Notes: generated from the sequence alone by a model not told the origin. 64,000 bases of DNA from Nitzschia sp. DOCU1 (GCA_951394045.1 OX595992.1:1736001-1800000); one strand, 5' to 3'. Shown: positions 1 through 9,418, counted from the stretch's first letter. A program made the numbers and translations.

Positions 1-802
1 ATCACCCCAAACGCCGGCTCTGATGATAGCTAAACCATCATACTCTGGGGTTTTGTCCACTTCTTCAAAGAAGAAGAACCAACCTCCAGTAAGATACCTG
101 CTAGCTAGAATGCCCTATGTAATTCCGTTCAATCATGGGGCACGGCTATGCATCTTCTTTCAAAAAAACATCGACTCCTCTGACTCCATCATACCGTCCG
201 TGGGCGCCAAATCAATTGTCCTTTATGGCAAAGCCACTGGAATGCACTATTTTTTAATCCACGTTTAGTGACAATCGCTATAACTTCCCTCGATTGTGAT
301 GACTCTCTACCACTCTGGTTTCAGCCTTATGGCGGAGCCTCCGGATACACTCTAAGACGGTAGACGGGCTGACAGCGAAGCCATCCGATTGGCTGGACTA
401 CAAGGGCTCGGCAACTCGAGCGTCTTCTGCCGGTTGCTACCAGATCCCCACTGCGGCGTGGAGGGCTCCCTAACTTACCAACGGTACATCATACTCTTCC
501 AGCCACCCGACACGTCAGGCTCCAGCGCGCATGCCCCGATAGCCCAGCGAAACGGTTTTGCGCCACTTGTAGAGTGTCGTGTTTCGAAGTCAAGAAGGTC
601 GATCCTCGATGGAGAAAAAAGCAGCCATCGCGTTCGACCATCGGCATTTGTTCTCCCTACTACAACCAACCTCCAGGTATTCTCTTTCTCGCCTTTGCTG
701 CATCTGGACCGCAAATAGGAGAAGAAAAAAGAAAACAAAACAGTTTTAAAGAAATACACTGTTGAAACTTCGTCTTTAATTACTAAACGAGAACTGCACG
801 CA
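1..802. other. Region upstream of COX17, no supported gene
   Basis: Only short overlapping ORFs on both strands occur here (about 60 to 125 codons). None has a recognisable domain and several overlap antisense to each other. The last part presumably holds the promoter and 5' leader of the COX17 gene that starts at 803. I see no RNA gene or repeat. Confidence 0.4.
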
Positions 803-1109
803 ATGGGCCAAGCGTCGTCAATACCCTCCTCCACTACCTCCGACACCGTAAGTGAGCAATTGTTTTTTGCCCCAAACGTGGGAAGTCATTGGTCGAACAA
901 AAACTCTCACCGTGCTCGCGCGCTTCCAGGAAAAGCCGAAGAAAAAACTAGGCATCAAATCAGGGAAACCTATCTGCTGTTGCTGCCCAGACACGAAGAA
1001 GGCAAGGGACGAATGTGTTGTCTTTAAGGGCGAAGAAGACCCAGAATGTGCGAAACTCATCGAAGCGCATAAAATGTGCCTACGTGGCGAAGGCTTCGAC
1101 GTGAAGTAG
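803..1109 (+). CDS. COX17: Cox17-like mitochondrial copper chaperone, two exons
   Basis: Cox17 carries Cu(I) in the mitochondrial intermembrane space for delivery to Sco1/Cox11 during cytochrome c oxidase assembly. Exon 1 is 803-847 (15 codons from ATG). A short intron at 848-929 has a GTAAGT donor and a TTCCAG acceptor. Exon 2 is 930-1109, giving a 74-residue protein, the usual size for the family. The core is visible: [17 protein letters not shown], the Cys-rich copper site (family form KPCCxCPxTKxxRD), then a conserved Cys pair ending in C-x9-C ([11 protein letters not shown]) and a C-terminal RGEGF block. The exon-2 frame is also open through the intron from an internal ATG at 852, but that reading lacks a sensible N terminus. 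The gene converges on TBP, with about 260 bp between the two stops. Confidence 0.93.
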
Positions 1110-1369
1110 AGAGTAACGGCGTGTACCAAACCAACTAATGAATAATATTAAGTGTTTCAGAGATCGATCGGCGTAAGTTTTACCACCATGAACAAGTTCC
1201 ACGAAGACGTACTCGACACATTTCGATACTATCGCTAGACGTAGATCTTAGTCGACATCAGCGAAATGAATCCAGACCTGGGGTTCCTCCTGCGCGATAA
1301 CTACACTTCATAAAAGAAAAGTGCAAGCGCAGACTTGTACATCCCATGGGAACTTCCGTCAACACTTAC

Positions 1370-2502
1370 TCAAACTTCTTCAGTCTGACTTTCACTTGCG
1401 GAGATTCGCGAATTCCCAATCGTAAGCGGACCCGCTGAATCGGGAACAGAACCGGTACCGACCTTTTTGAACTCCAGCAGAACTGGATAGAGTTTCGTCA
1501 AAGCCAAAGATAAGTCAGACTCCTTCTTTGCGCCTGTAATCACGATTTTCCCGCTGACAAAAATAAGAAAGACCACCTTGGGATTCATCAACCGGTAGAT
1601 GAGACCGGGGAATAATTCTGCTTCCAAGTGAGACAGCAAGTAGAAAAACATGGTTAAATTGCAATCATGCTCGTCGTACCTGGCTCAAAGGAGGCGTACC
1701 CAGAGTGCGCGTAAACCAAACCCTCCAGCCGAATAGGAAAACCCACATCTGCTGTGCCAACGATGTTCTGCACTTTAAAATCCATATACGTATTCGGGCG
1801 GAAGCCACATTTCTCGATGATGAAATGGAATTTCTTGGCAGCTAGATGTGTGTTTTTGTTTGTGTTGTAATAATCGAGCACAACAAGAAGGACATCGGGT
1901 CGAGTGGATTCGGGTGAGTTAGGGCCGCAAAAGAGAAACGGGTGAGTTGAATACATTCATGGTGCGAAAAGTGCGTCATATTCATTTCATTCGATTCACC
2001 CATGCATTCTTACCCAATTGCTAATACAAAAACATAGAAAAGGTCAGCTCGGCTATGGCAGAAGCAAAAAAACTCCGGCCGATCTTGGGCTTCGAACAGA
2101 AGTACGTACCGCATTGTGAGTCGACTTAACTCCCGTGACACAAATTTTTCCACTGGCAAAAATCAACGCTGTCGCACGAGGCTCCCGCAATCTCATAATG
2201 ACAGCACCGAAGCGCCTAGGATTGAACTCCGTGTTCCGGCATTTTAATGCAATCTTCTTCAAATCTAACCGCACTCCTAAGTTCGCTGTAGATGCGATAT
2301 TCTGGACACGAATGAGCAGAGTTCTGCCTCCAATTTCGTCATGACATTCAATCACCGAACCTGCCAAACTAGGATGATGCTGATCGTTTGCGATAACAAT
2401 CTGCGAGCTTTCACCCTTGTCGTCTGATGTTGACTCCCCAGCGACCGGCGGTCTGGTAGCAACCACCGACGACATCTGAGTACTGTCTAACAGGACCGTC
2501 AC
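1370..2502 (-). CDS. TBP: TATA-box-binding protein, three exons
   Basis: General transcription factor that binds TATA DNA as part of TFIID. Both halves of the saddle are present. Repeat 1 is in exon 1 (2502 to about 2106): [51 protein letters not shown]. Repeat 2 runs from exon 2 (about 1841-1680; [19 protein letters not shown]) into exon 3 (1617-1370; [29 protein letters not shown]). Intron 2 (1618-1679, GTACGA/GCAG) restores the conserved [10 protein letters not shown] block exactly. Intron 1 is uncertain: donor 2105 with acceptor 1842 keeps frame (268 aa) but loses one residue of the conserved LAAKKF block; donor 2109 with acceptor 1834 also keeps frame but loses more. A conserved core after a short low-complexity N terminus is typical of TBP. 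Translation may start at 2502 or at the second ATG ten codons on. Confidence 0.93.
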
Positions 2503-3048
2503 TACTGGCTCTCAGTTAAAAACAACGAGTCTCCTTCCCTCGAGTCGTAAACGTAATAATGGTATGGAATTTATCCATCGTCGCAAATCAATCAGCGCAG
2601 GCAGTCGAGTAGCGTGGTAGGGGGGGGGGGGGGGGGCGTTGTACGCGTGGAAGGCAGAAGCTGGTTTTAGCGAAGGGGGAATAATTGAGGGGAAATTACG
2701 TAGCGGAATTGCGATGGAACACGATGTGGGTAAAGATGGAAGTGGGATGGCTCGCAGCAAGAGGATTATGATTCGGGAGGTGGCAACACTTGGTATTGAT
2801 ATTGCACTAGGTTAGGATTCAACGTGTCCGTTGAGGAAGGTTCGCGGCGAGAGGATGAAAAGTTGATGTGGAAGCATTGATGTGAAATTATTGCATCCTA
2901 TTTGGAGCACCAAACCAACGCGTGTGGCGTACCTTGGGAAAGGCTTATAGGAAGGGAGGTCGTTTGTGATGCGGGAGGATAGTATCGCATCGTATTCAGA
3001 TCGTATTAGAGTAAGGAAAACTAGAGTATGTCTATTTAGAGCAATTAT
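2503..3048. other. Intergenic region with a G17 run
   Basis: This stretch lies between the TBP start and the end of the SET-like gene, both on the minus strand, so it should contain the TBP promoter. It holds a run of 17 G at 2620-2636. The only ORF (2512-2760, minus) is proline/leucine-rich, spans the homopolymer and shows no domain, so I do not call it a gene. Confidence 0.5.
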
Positions 3049-4002
3049 TCAACGCTGTCCATCTGTCCATCGGTAAAGGGACCGTTGTTCAATCTCACTC
3101 TGGCTGATAGTTTCTTGGTTAGTGAAGTAGCCCAAACCCATAGTAACATTGTAGGATACGCTTCCGTCGCTTGAGCGGACGAAGTCCGTCACACGGCCCA
3201 AGGAAGTTTTCAAAAACTCGCCAGCCCAATCGCGACGCACGACGAGGCGATCCAAGAAATCTACTGGATGCTCGTCAGAGTTTTCCTTTGACTGTAAGAT
3301 AATCTCATGCCCTCTTTCAATAGATGAAATAGCACGAATGATACCATTTGAAGTCATTCTTGCGTTAGGAGGTGGGGTATTTTGATGCGATAAGCGAATA
3401 AACGCAGCGCCAAAGTGTAATACTCCATCATCGGCTTCGAAGGTTTCGTGGGGATATTTCAAAGTGATAATGTCTCCTTCCTTGCGGGGAATGAGAGCAA
3501 ATATTCCGTATTCGTAGTCGATGGCTTTCGATTGAATTGCCTTTAATTCCAGCAGTGAAACGAATGTATCTTCTTCATGAAGACCCGCGTGAATGTTGAC
3601 TCGCATCTTAAGTCGTAGCGGTCCTCCAACTGGAGTTACTGCTCGTTTAGCTCCCATTTTGGTAATTTTTGTCGCTGCAAGCTCCCAAAGGCATAATACT
3701 GGGTGAGTGACACCTACGGAACCCACTTGTGGCGGTGAGTGGAAGAAATCTTTCTCTGTTGACGATATAAAGTGCGCGAACTTTCGAATGTCAATGTGGT
3801 CGTCGCAATGCATTAGTGGCGGTTTGTAAGAGGACAAAGCAACTGTAATCCAGGGAATTTGATAGTCATAGACTGCGTATACCGTCATTGTTGTTCTTGG
3901 GTCGAAAACGGAATGAAGAAGATGTGACAATGGATTACGATCATGCGGAACCGCGTTTATGAGCTCGAGTACCCTGTACAGAATTTTTCGAGGCACTACC
4001 AA
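3049..4002 (-). CDS. SET-domain-like protein, divergent
   Basis: A single 317-codon ORF. The middle and C-terminal parts resemble a divergent SET fold: a G-I-F-A-x4-K-E-G-D-I-I block near residue 165 (SET entry motif GxFA..I..GD.I), then SHQNTPPPNARM near residue 205, which is placed and patterned like the NHSCxPNA active-site motif, followed by GIIRAISSIERGHEIIL, like the usual AxRxIxxGEEI. Canonical SET proteins methylate lysine on histones or other proteins. Here the NHS/C core is altered (SHQNTPPPNA), so catalysis is not assured. No signal peptide or membrane span is evident. The first Met gives the full ORF; no intron is needed. An unrelated fold with chance motif similarity is the main alternative. 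Confidence 0.55.
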   Translation of the reverse strand: MVVPRKILYRVLELINAVPHDRNPLSHLLHSVFDPRTTMTVYAVYDYQIPWITVALSSYKPPLMHCDDHIDIRKFAHFISSTEKDFFHSPPQVGSVGVTHPVLCLWELAATKITKMGAKRAVTPVGGPLRLKMRVNIHAGLHEEDTFVSLLELKAIQSKAIDYEYGIFALIPRKEGDIITLKYPHETFEADDGVLHFGAAFIRLSHQNTPPPNARMTSNGIIRAISSIERGHEIILQSKENSDEHPVDFLDRLVVRRDWAGEFLKTSLGRVTDFVRSSDGSVSYNVTMGLGYFTNQETISQSEIEQRSLYRWTDGQR

Positions 4003-4161
4003 TTTACCCTGTAGTACTGATCATTTTCGAGTGTGCTACGCGCAATGAATGGTGGATTCTGAGGTTGTTCGATGGTGTTCGCGTCCGTTTGTGTTTGCGT
4101 CCGTTTGCGTCTATGTTAAGCTATCTATGAAACATACTTGGATAACTAGACTAAGGTACCG

Positions 4162-4313
4162 AATAGAATTCTATTCCATGATTGGCTGAGTACTCCCACT
4201 TGTTGCAATGATACATGTTGAGCTTGTGGGAGGGTGTTTGTTTGTTATCGCAAATTTCCTTGTATCTGTGAATACTAATTAATGGAGCAGACTAATAGAA
4301 TTCTATTCCATGA
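4162..4313. repeat. Pair of 20-bp direct repeats containing a perfect palindrome
   Basis: The 20-bp word AATAGAATTCTATTCCATGA occurs at 4162-4181 and 4294-4313. Its first 14 bases (AATAGAATTCTATT) are a perfect palindrome. The copies lie 132 bp apart in a region without genes. They may be ends or remnants of a mobile element; no element body is recognisable. Confidence 0.6.
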
Positions 4314-4822
4314 GTGGGACAGGCAACAATGGTAGGTATTGAGATTGTCCCTGGGTTTTCGTTCATTTGCGTCGATATTTTTTCATCTATGAAACTTAGT
4401 AATTGATTAAGTAGATGAATGAAATGTCTGAAGGACGTACCCAGCATGCGGCTAAAAAAGCACGCAAGGTCGCGTGCACCTTCTATTCGTAAACAAAACA
4501 AATGGGTGAGTTCCCTGTTGAAGAAACCTGCTGTTTGCTTTCCCCAATTCTGCCGGTAGGCATGTACCTCACTAACGCACGCGGGTGGTGGCAAAGGCGA
4601 GGGCGTCCTACTGGTATAGTACAGGACTGCATCACTAACGCACGCGGGGCAGTGGCAAAGGCAAGGGCGTCCTACTGGCATAGTACAGGACTGCATCACT
4701 AACGCGTGCGGGCGGCGGCAAAGGCGAGGGCGTCCTATTGTCATAGTACAGGACTGCTTCACTAACGCACGCGGGTGGCGGCAAAGACAAGGGCGTCCTA
4801 CTGGCATAGTACAGAACTGCAA
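4292..4822 (-). pseudogene. Decayed fragment related to the N terminus of the gene at 38440-39580
   Basis: The minus strand encodes a proline-rich segment of the type AVLYYTSRTPSPLPPPACVS-EVHAYRQNWGKQTAGFF. This parallels DVLYDASRTPSPLLPPPP...PRVSEVYTYRHAERWEGEQQVF in the intact gene near 39.3-39.45 kb. The plus-strand DNA also aligns by eye: both carry AACCTGCTGTT, ACCTCACTAACGC and GGCGTCCTACTGG in the same order. Here the proline-rich part has expanded into four tandem units (4570-4822) with a 1-bp length change in unit 2 that shifts the frame. Downstream of the repeat the two loci no longer match, so this is most likely a broken relic. Confidence 0.5.
4570..4822. repeat. Minisatellite, four units of 63-64 bp
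   Basis: Four head-to-tail units start with CACTAACGC at 4570, 4633, 4697 and 4760, with lengths 63, 64, 63 and 63 bp. Each contains GGCAAAG, then GGGCGTCCTA, then TAGTACAG. The third and fourth units carry scattered substitutions. The extra base in unit 2 breaks the frame of any through-reading ORF. A single unit of the same type, with an expanded GGGGGC tract, lies in the gene at about 39345-39432. Confidence 0.85.
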
Positions 4823-4924
4823 GATCTGAAGATTTTGGTACTAGAGGGTCGTCTTGGAAAAACTTATATTGTTGGCATACTAATCGACAAATACATCCTC
4901 ATGGAGCCAGTCATAATTTCGATC

Positions 4925-5290
4925 ATGACAAAAACTAGAAGCCAAACAAAACGCCAAACCTCCTATCTAAGCAAAGGGAAACGTAAACAATACATCCCTA
5001 AAAAGTGCATTTATCCAACTGTATCAGATTGTACCCAGTTATACAAAAATGCTGCAAATGAGGTGGGCGGAAGTGATATCAATGTTGCTGATAGCAAGTT
5101 TATTTTACAAGGACTTAAATTACTGGATGATAAACAAAGCAAAGATGGGAGGAGAGCTCGGGCAGTAAATAAGCTCAATTTGAAAGAAAAACTGATTCAA
5201 ATTGGTAATCCCTCTTTTGACTGGAAATCTTTGTTGAAGTATTTCATCAAACCAGAGTTATTCAAGAAGAAGTGGCTTCCTTGGAAATAA
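4925..5290 (+). CDS. Hypothetical basic protein
   Basis: A 121-codon ORF counted from the ATG at 4925. The frame is open upstream to 4775, but that part runs through the minisatellite, so the internal start is preferred. The protein is lysine-rich (MTKTRSQTKRQTSYLSKGKR at the start; LFKKKWLPWK at the end) with a central leucine/lysine segment. No family is recognised. It is the only plus-strand ORF of this size before the minus-strand transposon block begins at 5748, and it may be a chance or decayed ORF. Confidence 0.3.
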   Translation: MTKTRSQTKRQTSYLSKGKRKQYIPKKCIYPTVSDCTQLYKNAANEVGGSDINVADSKFILQGLKLLDDKQSKDGRRARAVNKLNLKEKLIQIGNPSFDWKSLLKYFIKPELFKKKWLPWK

Positions 5291-5747
5291 TGTGGGATTC
5301 TGCCTCTTTTGAAAGGAGTTACCCTAGTCCGTTTGAATAAGAATTAAGTCGTTCAAAATACCATTATAGCACTTGAGGTTGCTCATTCATGAAATGCAAT
5401 AGGTAGAGTTAGAAAGTTTGCTTGTTCAAAAAAAAGAATCACACATTTTAGCTTTCATGTATTAACCTTGTTATATCGCAACGTTTCTTAGGGGACAAGA
5501 AAAGTTAATCAAGAATATGAGAGCTAAAGACCAATGCCCTCAAATTTTGAACCAGATTTGTCCTTTACTACCGCACAAAGTCAGGTTGCTAGTATTAGCT
5601 CAGGGGCATAACTATGGCTTGGCAACAATGGCCTTTTGCTGTAGGCCTGAAAGAAAAACAGTTGACAATAGTATAGTCTTGTAGATGAATATCCTATCGA
5701 ATGAATTTGGCTATATTAGGTAAGATATATGGAGTCAAGCATAGGTA
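5291..5747. other. AT-rich intergenic region
   Basis: No gene is supported. The sequence is AT-rich, with only a weak 5-bp inverted repeat (GGCCT/AGGCC) near 5630. It lies at the 3' side of the minus-strand ORF 5748-6968. Confidence 0.4.
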
Positions 5748-6968
5748 TTAAACCAGATCACCACCATTGTCATTGCTTTCATCATCATCGTCGTCGTCAT
5801 CATCATTAGCATTGACATTGTTGTTGTGGTTGTTGTTATTACCATCAACTTGTATTTGGCGTCTTTGATTGTGTGCAGAAGGGGTGTATCCAATGCGTAG
5901 GGAAGAGAAAGCCTCGGATAGAATTAGCTCATCACCTGCAGAGGGATAAAGATATGATAAACGAACTGTAACATCAGTGTTCACCACTTTTTCCTTTTCA
6001 TTTGCAGCATCAGCAACTTCTCCAAGTTTGAACCATCCAACAATAGTCCAGCCTCCATGGTTGTTAATGTATTGCACCATGTCAGATATTTTGGAACGGT
6101 GTGTTCTTTTGACAGCAAGCATTTCATCGTCAATTTCAAAGATTGAGACGTAATCATCAAAATTGTGGAAGAAGATTTTTGTAGTCTGAAGAGATCGAAA
6201 GCCACTGGTGGTGTAGGAATTACCGAATCCAAATTTGGGCGGAATGGGAAACTCAATATCAAAGGAATAGACGAAAGCTTTGTCTGGTCCATTGTGCAAG
6301 CAGGTACACTCACCCCGAGGTTTTTGCCTATCACATTGCATACCACTGCATGAAACATCAAATGGCATTGTTGGACGGTGAAGATGAATACTTTGATTCT
6401 TTAAGACAAAATAATTTGTCTCGGCAGGCACAGTAGGCAGACGCATCTTGGAAGAAGTACTTCTCGTAGACTCTTCCGTGAGCTTGAGAGGAATTAGGGT
6501 ACGATCCTTGAAATTAACAATAGGAAGAGTTTTTCCAATGCTTTGCGTTGTTAGGTTTGGTTCAAACAGATAGAAATCTTTGCCAACAAATGTTGTTCCA
6601 TGTAAATGTCGCAGAAGATTTGTTGTTTCTTGAACATTTTGTGTCATTATGGCACAACAGTGAGGCGGATTAGATAGATCGGCACAAAGGAAGAAACGAT
6701 TATAGCTCTTCACTGTTTGAGTTGTTTTCATTCTTTTGTTGCCAGTAGTTGCGTAATTGTTGATAGTTGCATTTCTGCTGCTTCCACCCATTGTGCAGGA
6801 CAGAATCTTCAGATGCAATACCTTATCCTCTAGTGCATTTGCATGATCTCTGTTCTGAAAATACACAAGAGGCACAATTTTTGTCTGAGGGCTAAGCACT
6901 TCTCCAGGTCCCTCCTCTGGAACTAAATTCAAATCTACGAAAGATGTTGCCATTGTTCTGTATTGCAA
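5748..6968 (-). CDS. Conserved-looking transposon-block ORF, 406 aa, unknown function
   Basis: A long uninterrupted ORF; Met1 and Met6 are both possible starts. Visible features: FVGKDFYLFEPN near residue 125; a Cys cluster, CSGMQCDRQKPRGECTC, near residue 208, which could bind a metal; NHGGWTIVGWFKLGEVADAAN near residue 305; and a C-terminal Asn/Asp-rich tail with about ten consecutive Asp. The length and structured look argue for a real gene. It shares strand and AT-rich composition with the Rep/helicase ORF to its right, so it may be an accessory protein of that or a related element. Single-stranded-DNA-binding (RPA/OB-like) proteins are known in other Helitrons, but I cannot show an OB fold here. 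Function unknown. Confidence 0.55.
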   Translation of the reverse strand: MQYRTMATSFVDLNLVPEEGPGEVLSPQTKIVPLVYFQNRDHANALEDKVLHLKILSCTMGGSSRNATINNYATTGNKRMKTTQTVKSYNRFFLCADLSNPPHCCAIMTQNVQETTNLLRHLHGTTFVGKDFYLFEPNLTTQSIGKTLPIVNFKDRTLIPLKLTEESTRSTSSKMRLPTVPAETNYFVLKNQSIHLHRPTMPFDVSCSGMQCDRQKPRGECTCLHNGPDKAFVYSFDIEFPIPPKFGFGNSYTTSGFRSLQTTKIFFHNFDDYVSIFEIDDEMLAVKRTHRSKISDMVQYINNHGGWTIVGWFKLGEVADAANEKEKVVNTDVTVRLSYLYPSAGDELILSEAFSSLRIGYTPSAHNQRRQIQVDGNNNNHNNNVNANDDDDDDDDESNDNGGDLV

Positions 6969-7656
6969 ATTATGACAGCTGCAGTAACAACTTTGTCAGC
7001 ATGATATGGGCAAAGATTACGAGAAAAAATGTCTTTATTGCATTTGAATTCAAGGTATAATCTGCTTAATCATCAGCCGCATTGTGGCTGTTGCGTTCTT
7101 GTGGCTGCAGATCAGAATGATAGATATCAATGAACCACATTGTGTGGAAGAGCTTTGGCAAAGTTGTTGGCAAGTTGTTGCAGTCGTGGTTGCTTCTGTT
7201 ATGTTGACAGTTTGATTTCTTGATTTGTATTAGTCGATTTGTTCTGTAGAATTCTCAAATCCATGTTATGGAACGTAATGATTGTGGTAGGAGAGAAGGG
7301 CTAGGGATTGCCTCAGAGTGCATGGCATTAGTCGTTTCTTGAAGAACACGTGGCTAAAAAGAAGGGAGCGTTAAAGAGCAGGAAGGAGGAAAGGGGGAGT
7401 CTCCAGGTCGCAGTATAGGACTCGTTTCTGCAGGAGTTTGTTTTAGACCTCTCCGCATCCTTTGCTGTTGCGAAGTATGCATATGCTTCTTACTGCACCA
7501 TTTTGCTTTGGATTCCAACCGTGTGCAGTGACCTTGAGTTTTGAATGGCAGCTTCCGTAGTAATAACAAGGCATCTGGCTAATGAGGTATTCCCATATTA
7601 AGAATTGTAATTATGTATATTCATCAAGTTATAAATATTAGTATATATTGCACTGT
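6969..7656. other. Spacer between two minus-strand transposon-block ORFs
   Basis: AT-rich DNA with no domain-bearing ORF. A 71-codon minus ORF (7354-7569) is basic and featureless. The spacer should contain the 5' region of the 5748-6968 ORF. Confidence 0.35.
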
Positions 7657-8514
7657 TCAATTGTTGATATTCTCACAATAACCCAATTCATTCATTGCAA
7701 TGGCTGGAAACGGTTCCGAAAAAAGCGCATTCGCTATTTTCTCGTTCAAGGAATAGAATTGCTTGTGTAAGTGACGGGTTTGGATCATCAGCTTTGTAAT
7801 TTTGAGTACATCCTCATCAAGAAGAAACCAATCAAGAGCGGAAGGCACAGGTGGAGTTTGATCAAAGTCTGGTGGAACAGTGATGAAGTGATCTGAGTTA
7901 CTACTCGTCATTTGTTCGCCATATGGATTCTGGTAAGGGTGAATCTTTCGCCAATTATTAAGGAAAGTGGCAACACACTGAGCCATTCGGTTGCACTGAT
8001 GACTGGTGAAACCCATAGGTTGGAAACAAACAATATAACATTTATTGTATTGAGTTTTGCCCTGTGTAGTTTTGTAAATAGGAACATTATCTTGTTTGGA
8101 AACTCTTCTCGGTGCAATCGCAATTACAGGTACTTCTTTCAAAAGGAATGATCGTTCCTCATTAGGCTGATCAGTAGAAGTAATTAATTTGATCAAAGGA
8201 TGAAGGAAAGCTTCATCATTGCCCTGATTAACTTCAATTAGAGCAATAAGATTTGAAGAAGTCCGGATAACAGAAACTTCTGCACCCAATGACATGAAGT
8301 TTTTGGGTACAATGTTCTGACGGAATATTTGTGACCACTGCGTAAAGGGCACCACCCTGTTATCTTCTGCGGTTGATTTGAATCTTTTGTCAGGAATGGG
8401 AGTAACAACGTTACTCTCTACAACAGCAGTATTGCTTTTTGAAGCATCTTGTGAAAGTCGAGGGTCAAGATGATCCTGGTTATGATCAAAATCAGCCATG
8501 ATCAAACGTTTCAT
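7657..8514 (-). CDS. Hypothetical protein, 285 aa, transposon block
   Basis: An intact minus-strand ORF; the start is Met1 or MADFDHNQDH six codons in. The composition looks like a normal globular protein: a polar N terminus of about 55 residues, then a mixed alpha/beta-looking region (VSVIRTSSNLIALIEV; KEVPVIAIAPRRVS; YNKCYIVCFQP) and a hydrophobic/charged C-terminal part with VPSALDWFLLDEDVLKITKL. I recognise no family. It lies on the same strand and in the same AT-rich context as the 406-aa ORF downstream and the Rep/helicase upstream. The hairpin-CTAG structure at 8739-8785 lies just upstream of its start, so it may be outside the Helitron proper. Confidence 0.5.
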   Translation of the reverse strand: MKRLIMADFDHNQDHLDPRLSQDASKSNTAVVESNVVTPIPDKRFKSTAEDNRVVPFTQWSQIFRQNIVPKNFMSLGAEVSVIRTSSNLIALIEVNQGNDEAFLHPLIKLITSTDQPNEERSFLLKEVPVIAIAPRRVSKQDNVPIYKTTQGKTQYNKCYIVCFQPMGFTSHQCNRMAQCVATFLNNWRKIHPYQNPYGEQMTSSNSDHFITVPPDFDQTPPVPSALDWFLLDEDVLKITKLMIQTRHLHKQFYSLNEKIANALFSEPFPAIAMNELGYCENINN

Positions 8515-8738
8515 GATTTCTTTTTATGACCTGAAGGAAATGGTATGCTATGAGTGGTGTTTTCTTATCTGATGACTTTCTACATTGAAAGAAAAACAAA
8601 TTTTTAGGACTTTAGTTTCAGGTGAAACTATACAACATCATCATAAAAATGCTCCTAACTTAGCTTTGCTATACTGAACACAAATTTATGTCACTGCTTA
8701 CGCTATAGAACTGAACAGGCATAGAACTATATTGTTAT

Positions 8739-8785
8739 CTAGTTTTTGCCACAGCGCTTTTTTCCACTCAGTGGAAAAAAGACGC
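8739..8785 (-). other. Helitron-type 3' end candidate: hairpin, 11-nt spacer, CTAG
   Basis: Read on the minus strand, an almost perfect hairpin (8785-8754) has arms CTTTTTTCCACT / AGTGGAAAAAAG with a 1-nt loop, extended by GCG/CGC across one bulged base. It is followed after 11 nt by CTAG (8742-8739). Hairpin plus 10-12 nt plus CTRR is the 3' signature of canonical Helitrons, and the orientation matches the Rep/helicase gene upstream. Against it, the next base is A, not the T usual for the AT target. A simple terminator is the alternative. Confidence 0.5.
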
Positions 8786-8863
8786 TTTCATTAGTTTCAT
8801 GCCAAGAATCTAATCACTTTCAGAAAATGTTCATTTCAATTATTTGGATACAACATTTATGCT

Positions 8864-9346
8864 TTAGTAGTATTTTGGGGGTACTAACATGTTTTCGTCT
8901 TTTTTTGAGCTGCGTTCAATAAACTTGAGAACTCTAGGGGTATTTCTGTTGGCAGAATGGACTTCATTTCCTTGTTCATTACAAGCTTTCTTTGTGTTCT
9001 TGATTAGCGTGGTATCAACATCAATTGATCTTCTTTTAGTATTGGCTGGGCAATCAGGAGGTTGACCGTCTTGATGGTTGAAAGAAGGCATGGAATAGCT
9101 GTGGTCACAACCACTGCAATGGGTTCCTTGAATGTGGAACGTTATGGCTGGTTGAATGACGTTGGGTTGATGCATAACTGGTAGTACTTGATGATATTTG
9201 TGTTCATATATGGATTGATCAATAATATCATCTTCTGTTCTGGAATTTGTTTTCCTTTCTATTTCTGTACTACAAATGTGTGTTAAAATTCCATGCATGG
9301 TCAACTTTGTCTTTCCACAATCAAAGCATCCAAAGCATGGAGCCAA
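8864..9346 (-). CDS. Small Cys-containing hypothetical ORF
   Basis: A frame of 160 codons without an ATG at its opening (first codons TTG GCT CCA), so the true start is upstream by splicing or further in. The N terminus carries CFGCFDCGKTKLTMHGILTHIC, a Cys/His spacing that could bind zinc, and a second C-x2-C (HCSGCDH) sits near residue 78. The C-terminal half is polar and basic. The sequence just upstream contains an ACACAG acceptor-like site, and a GTAAGC donor-like site ends the next ORF (9419-9676), but joining them breaks the frame. Either the intron is different or the gene is decayed. No family is recognised. Confidence 0.35.
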   Translation of the reverse strand: MAPCFGCFDCGKTKLTMHGILTHICSTEIERKTNSRTEDDIIDQSIYEHKYHQVLPVMHQPNVIQPAITFHIQGTHCSGCDHSYSMPSFNHQDGQPPDCPANTKRRSIDVDTTLIKNTKKACNEQGNEVHSANRNTPRVLKFIERSSKKDENMLVPPKYY

Positions 9347-9418
9347 TGATCCTGTGTTGTTAAGATGCTGGGTTTATGGTCATGTGAGATGTGGTCTCAA
9401 AAATATTCGTTGGAGTGG

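Noticed and set aside
2620..2636. G17 homopolymer as a functional site
   Set aside because: Most likely a slippage tract; no associated structure or motif.
4570..4822. Regularly repeated units resembling a CRISPR array
   Set aside because: The units are 63-64 bp and contiguous with no unique spacers; the genome is eukaryotic. It is a minisatellite in a proline-rich coding relic.
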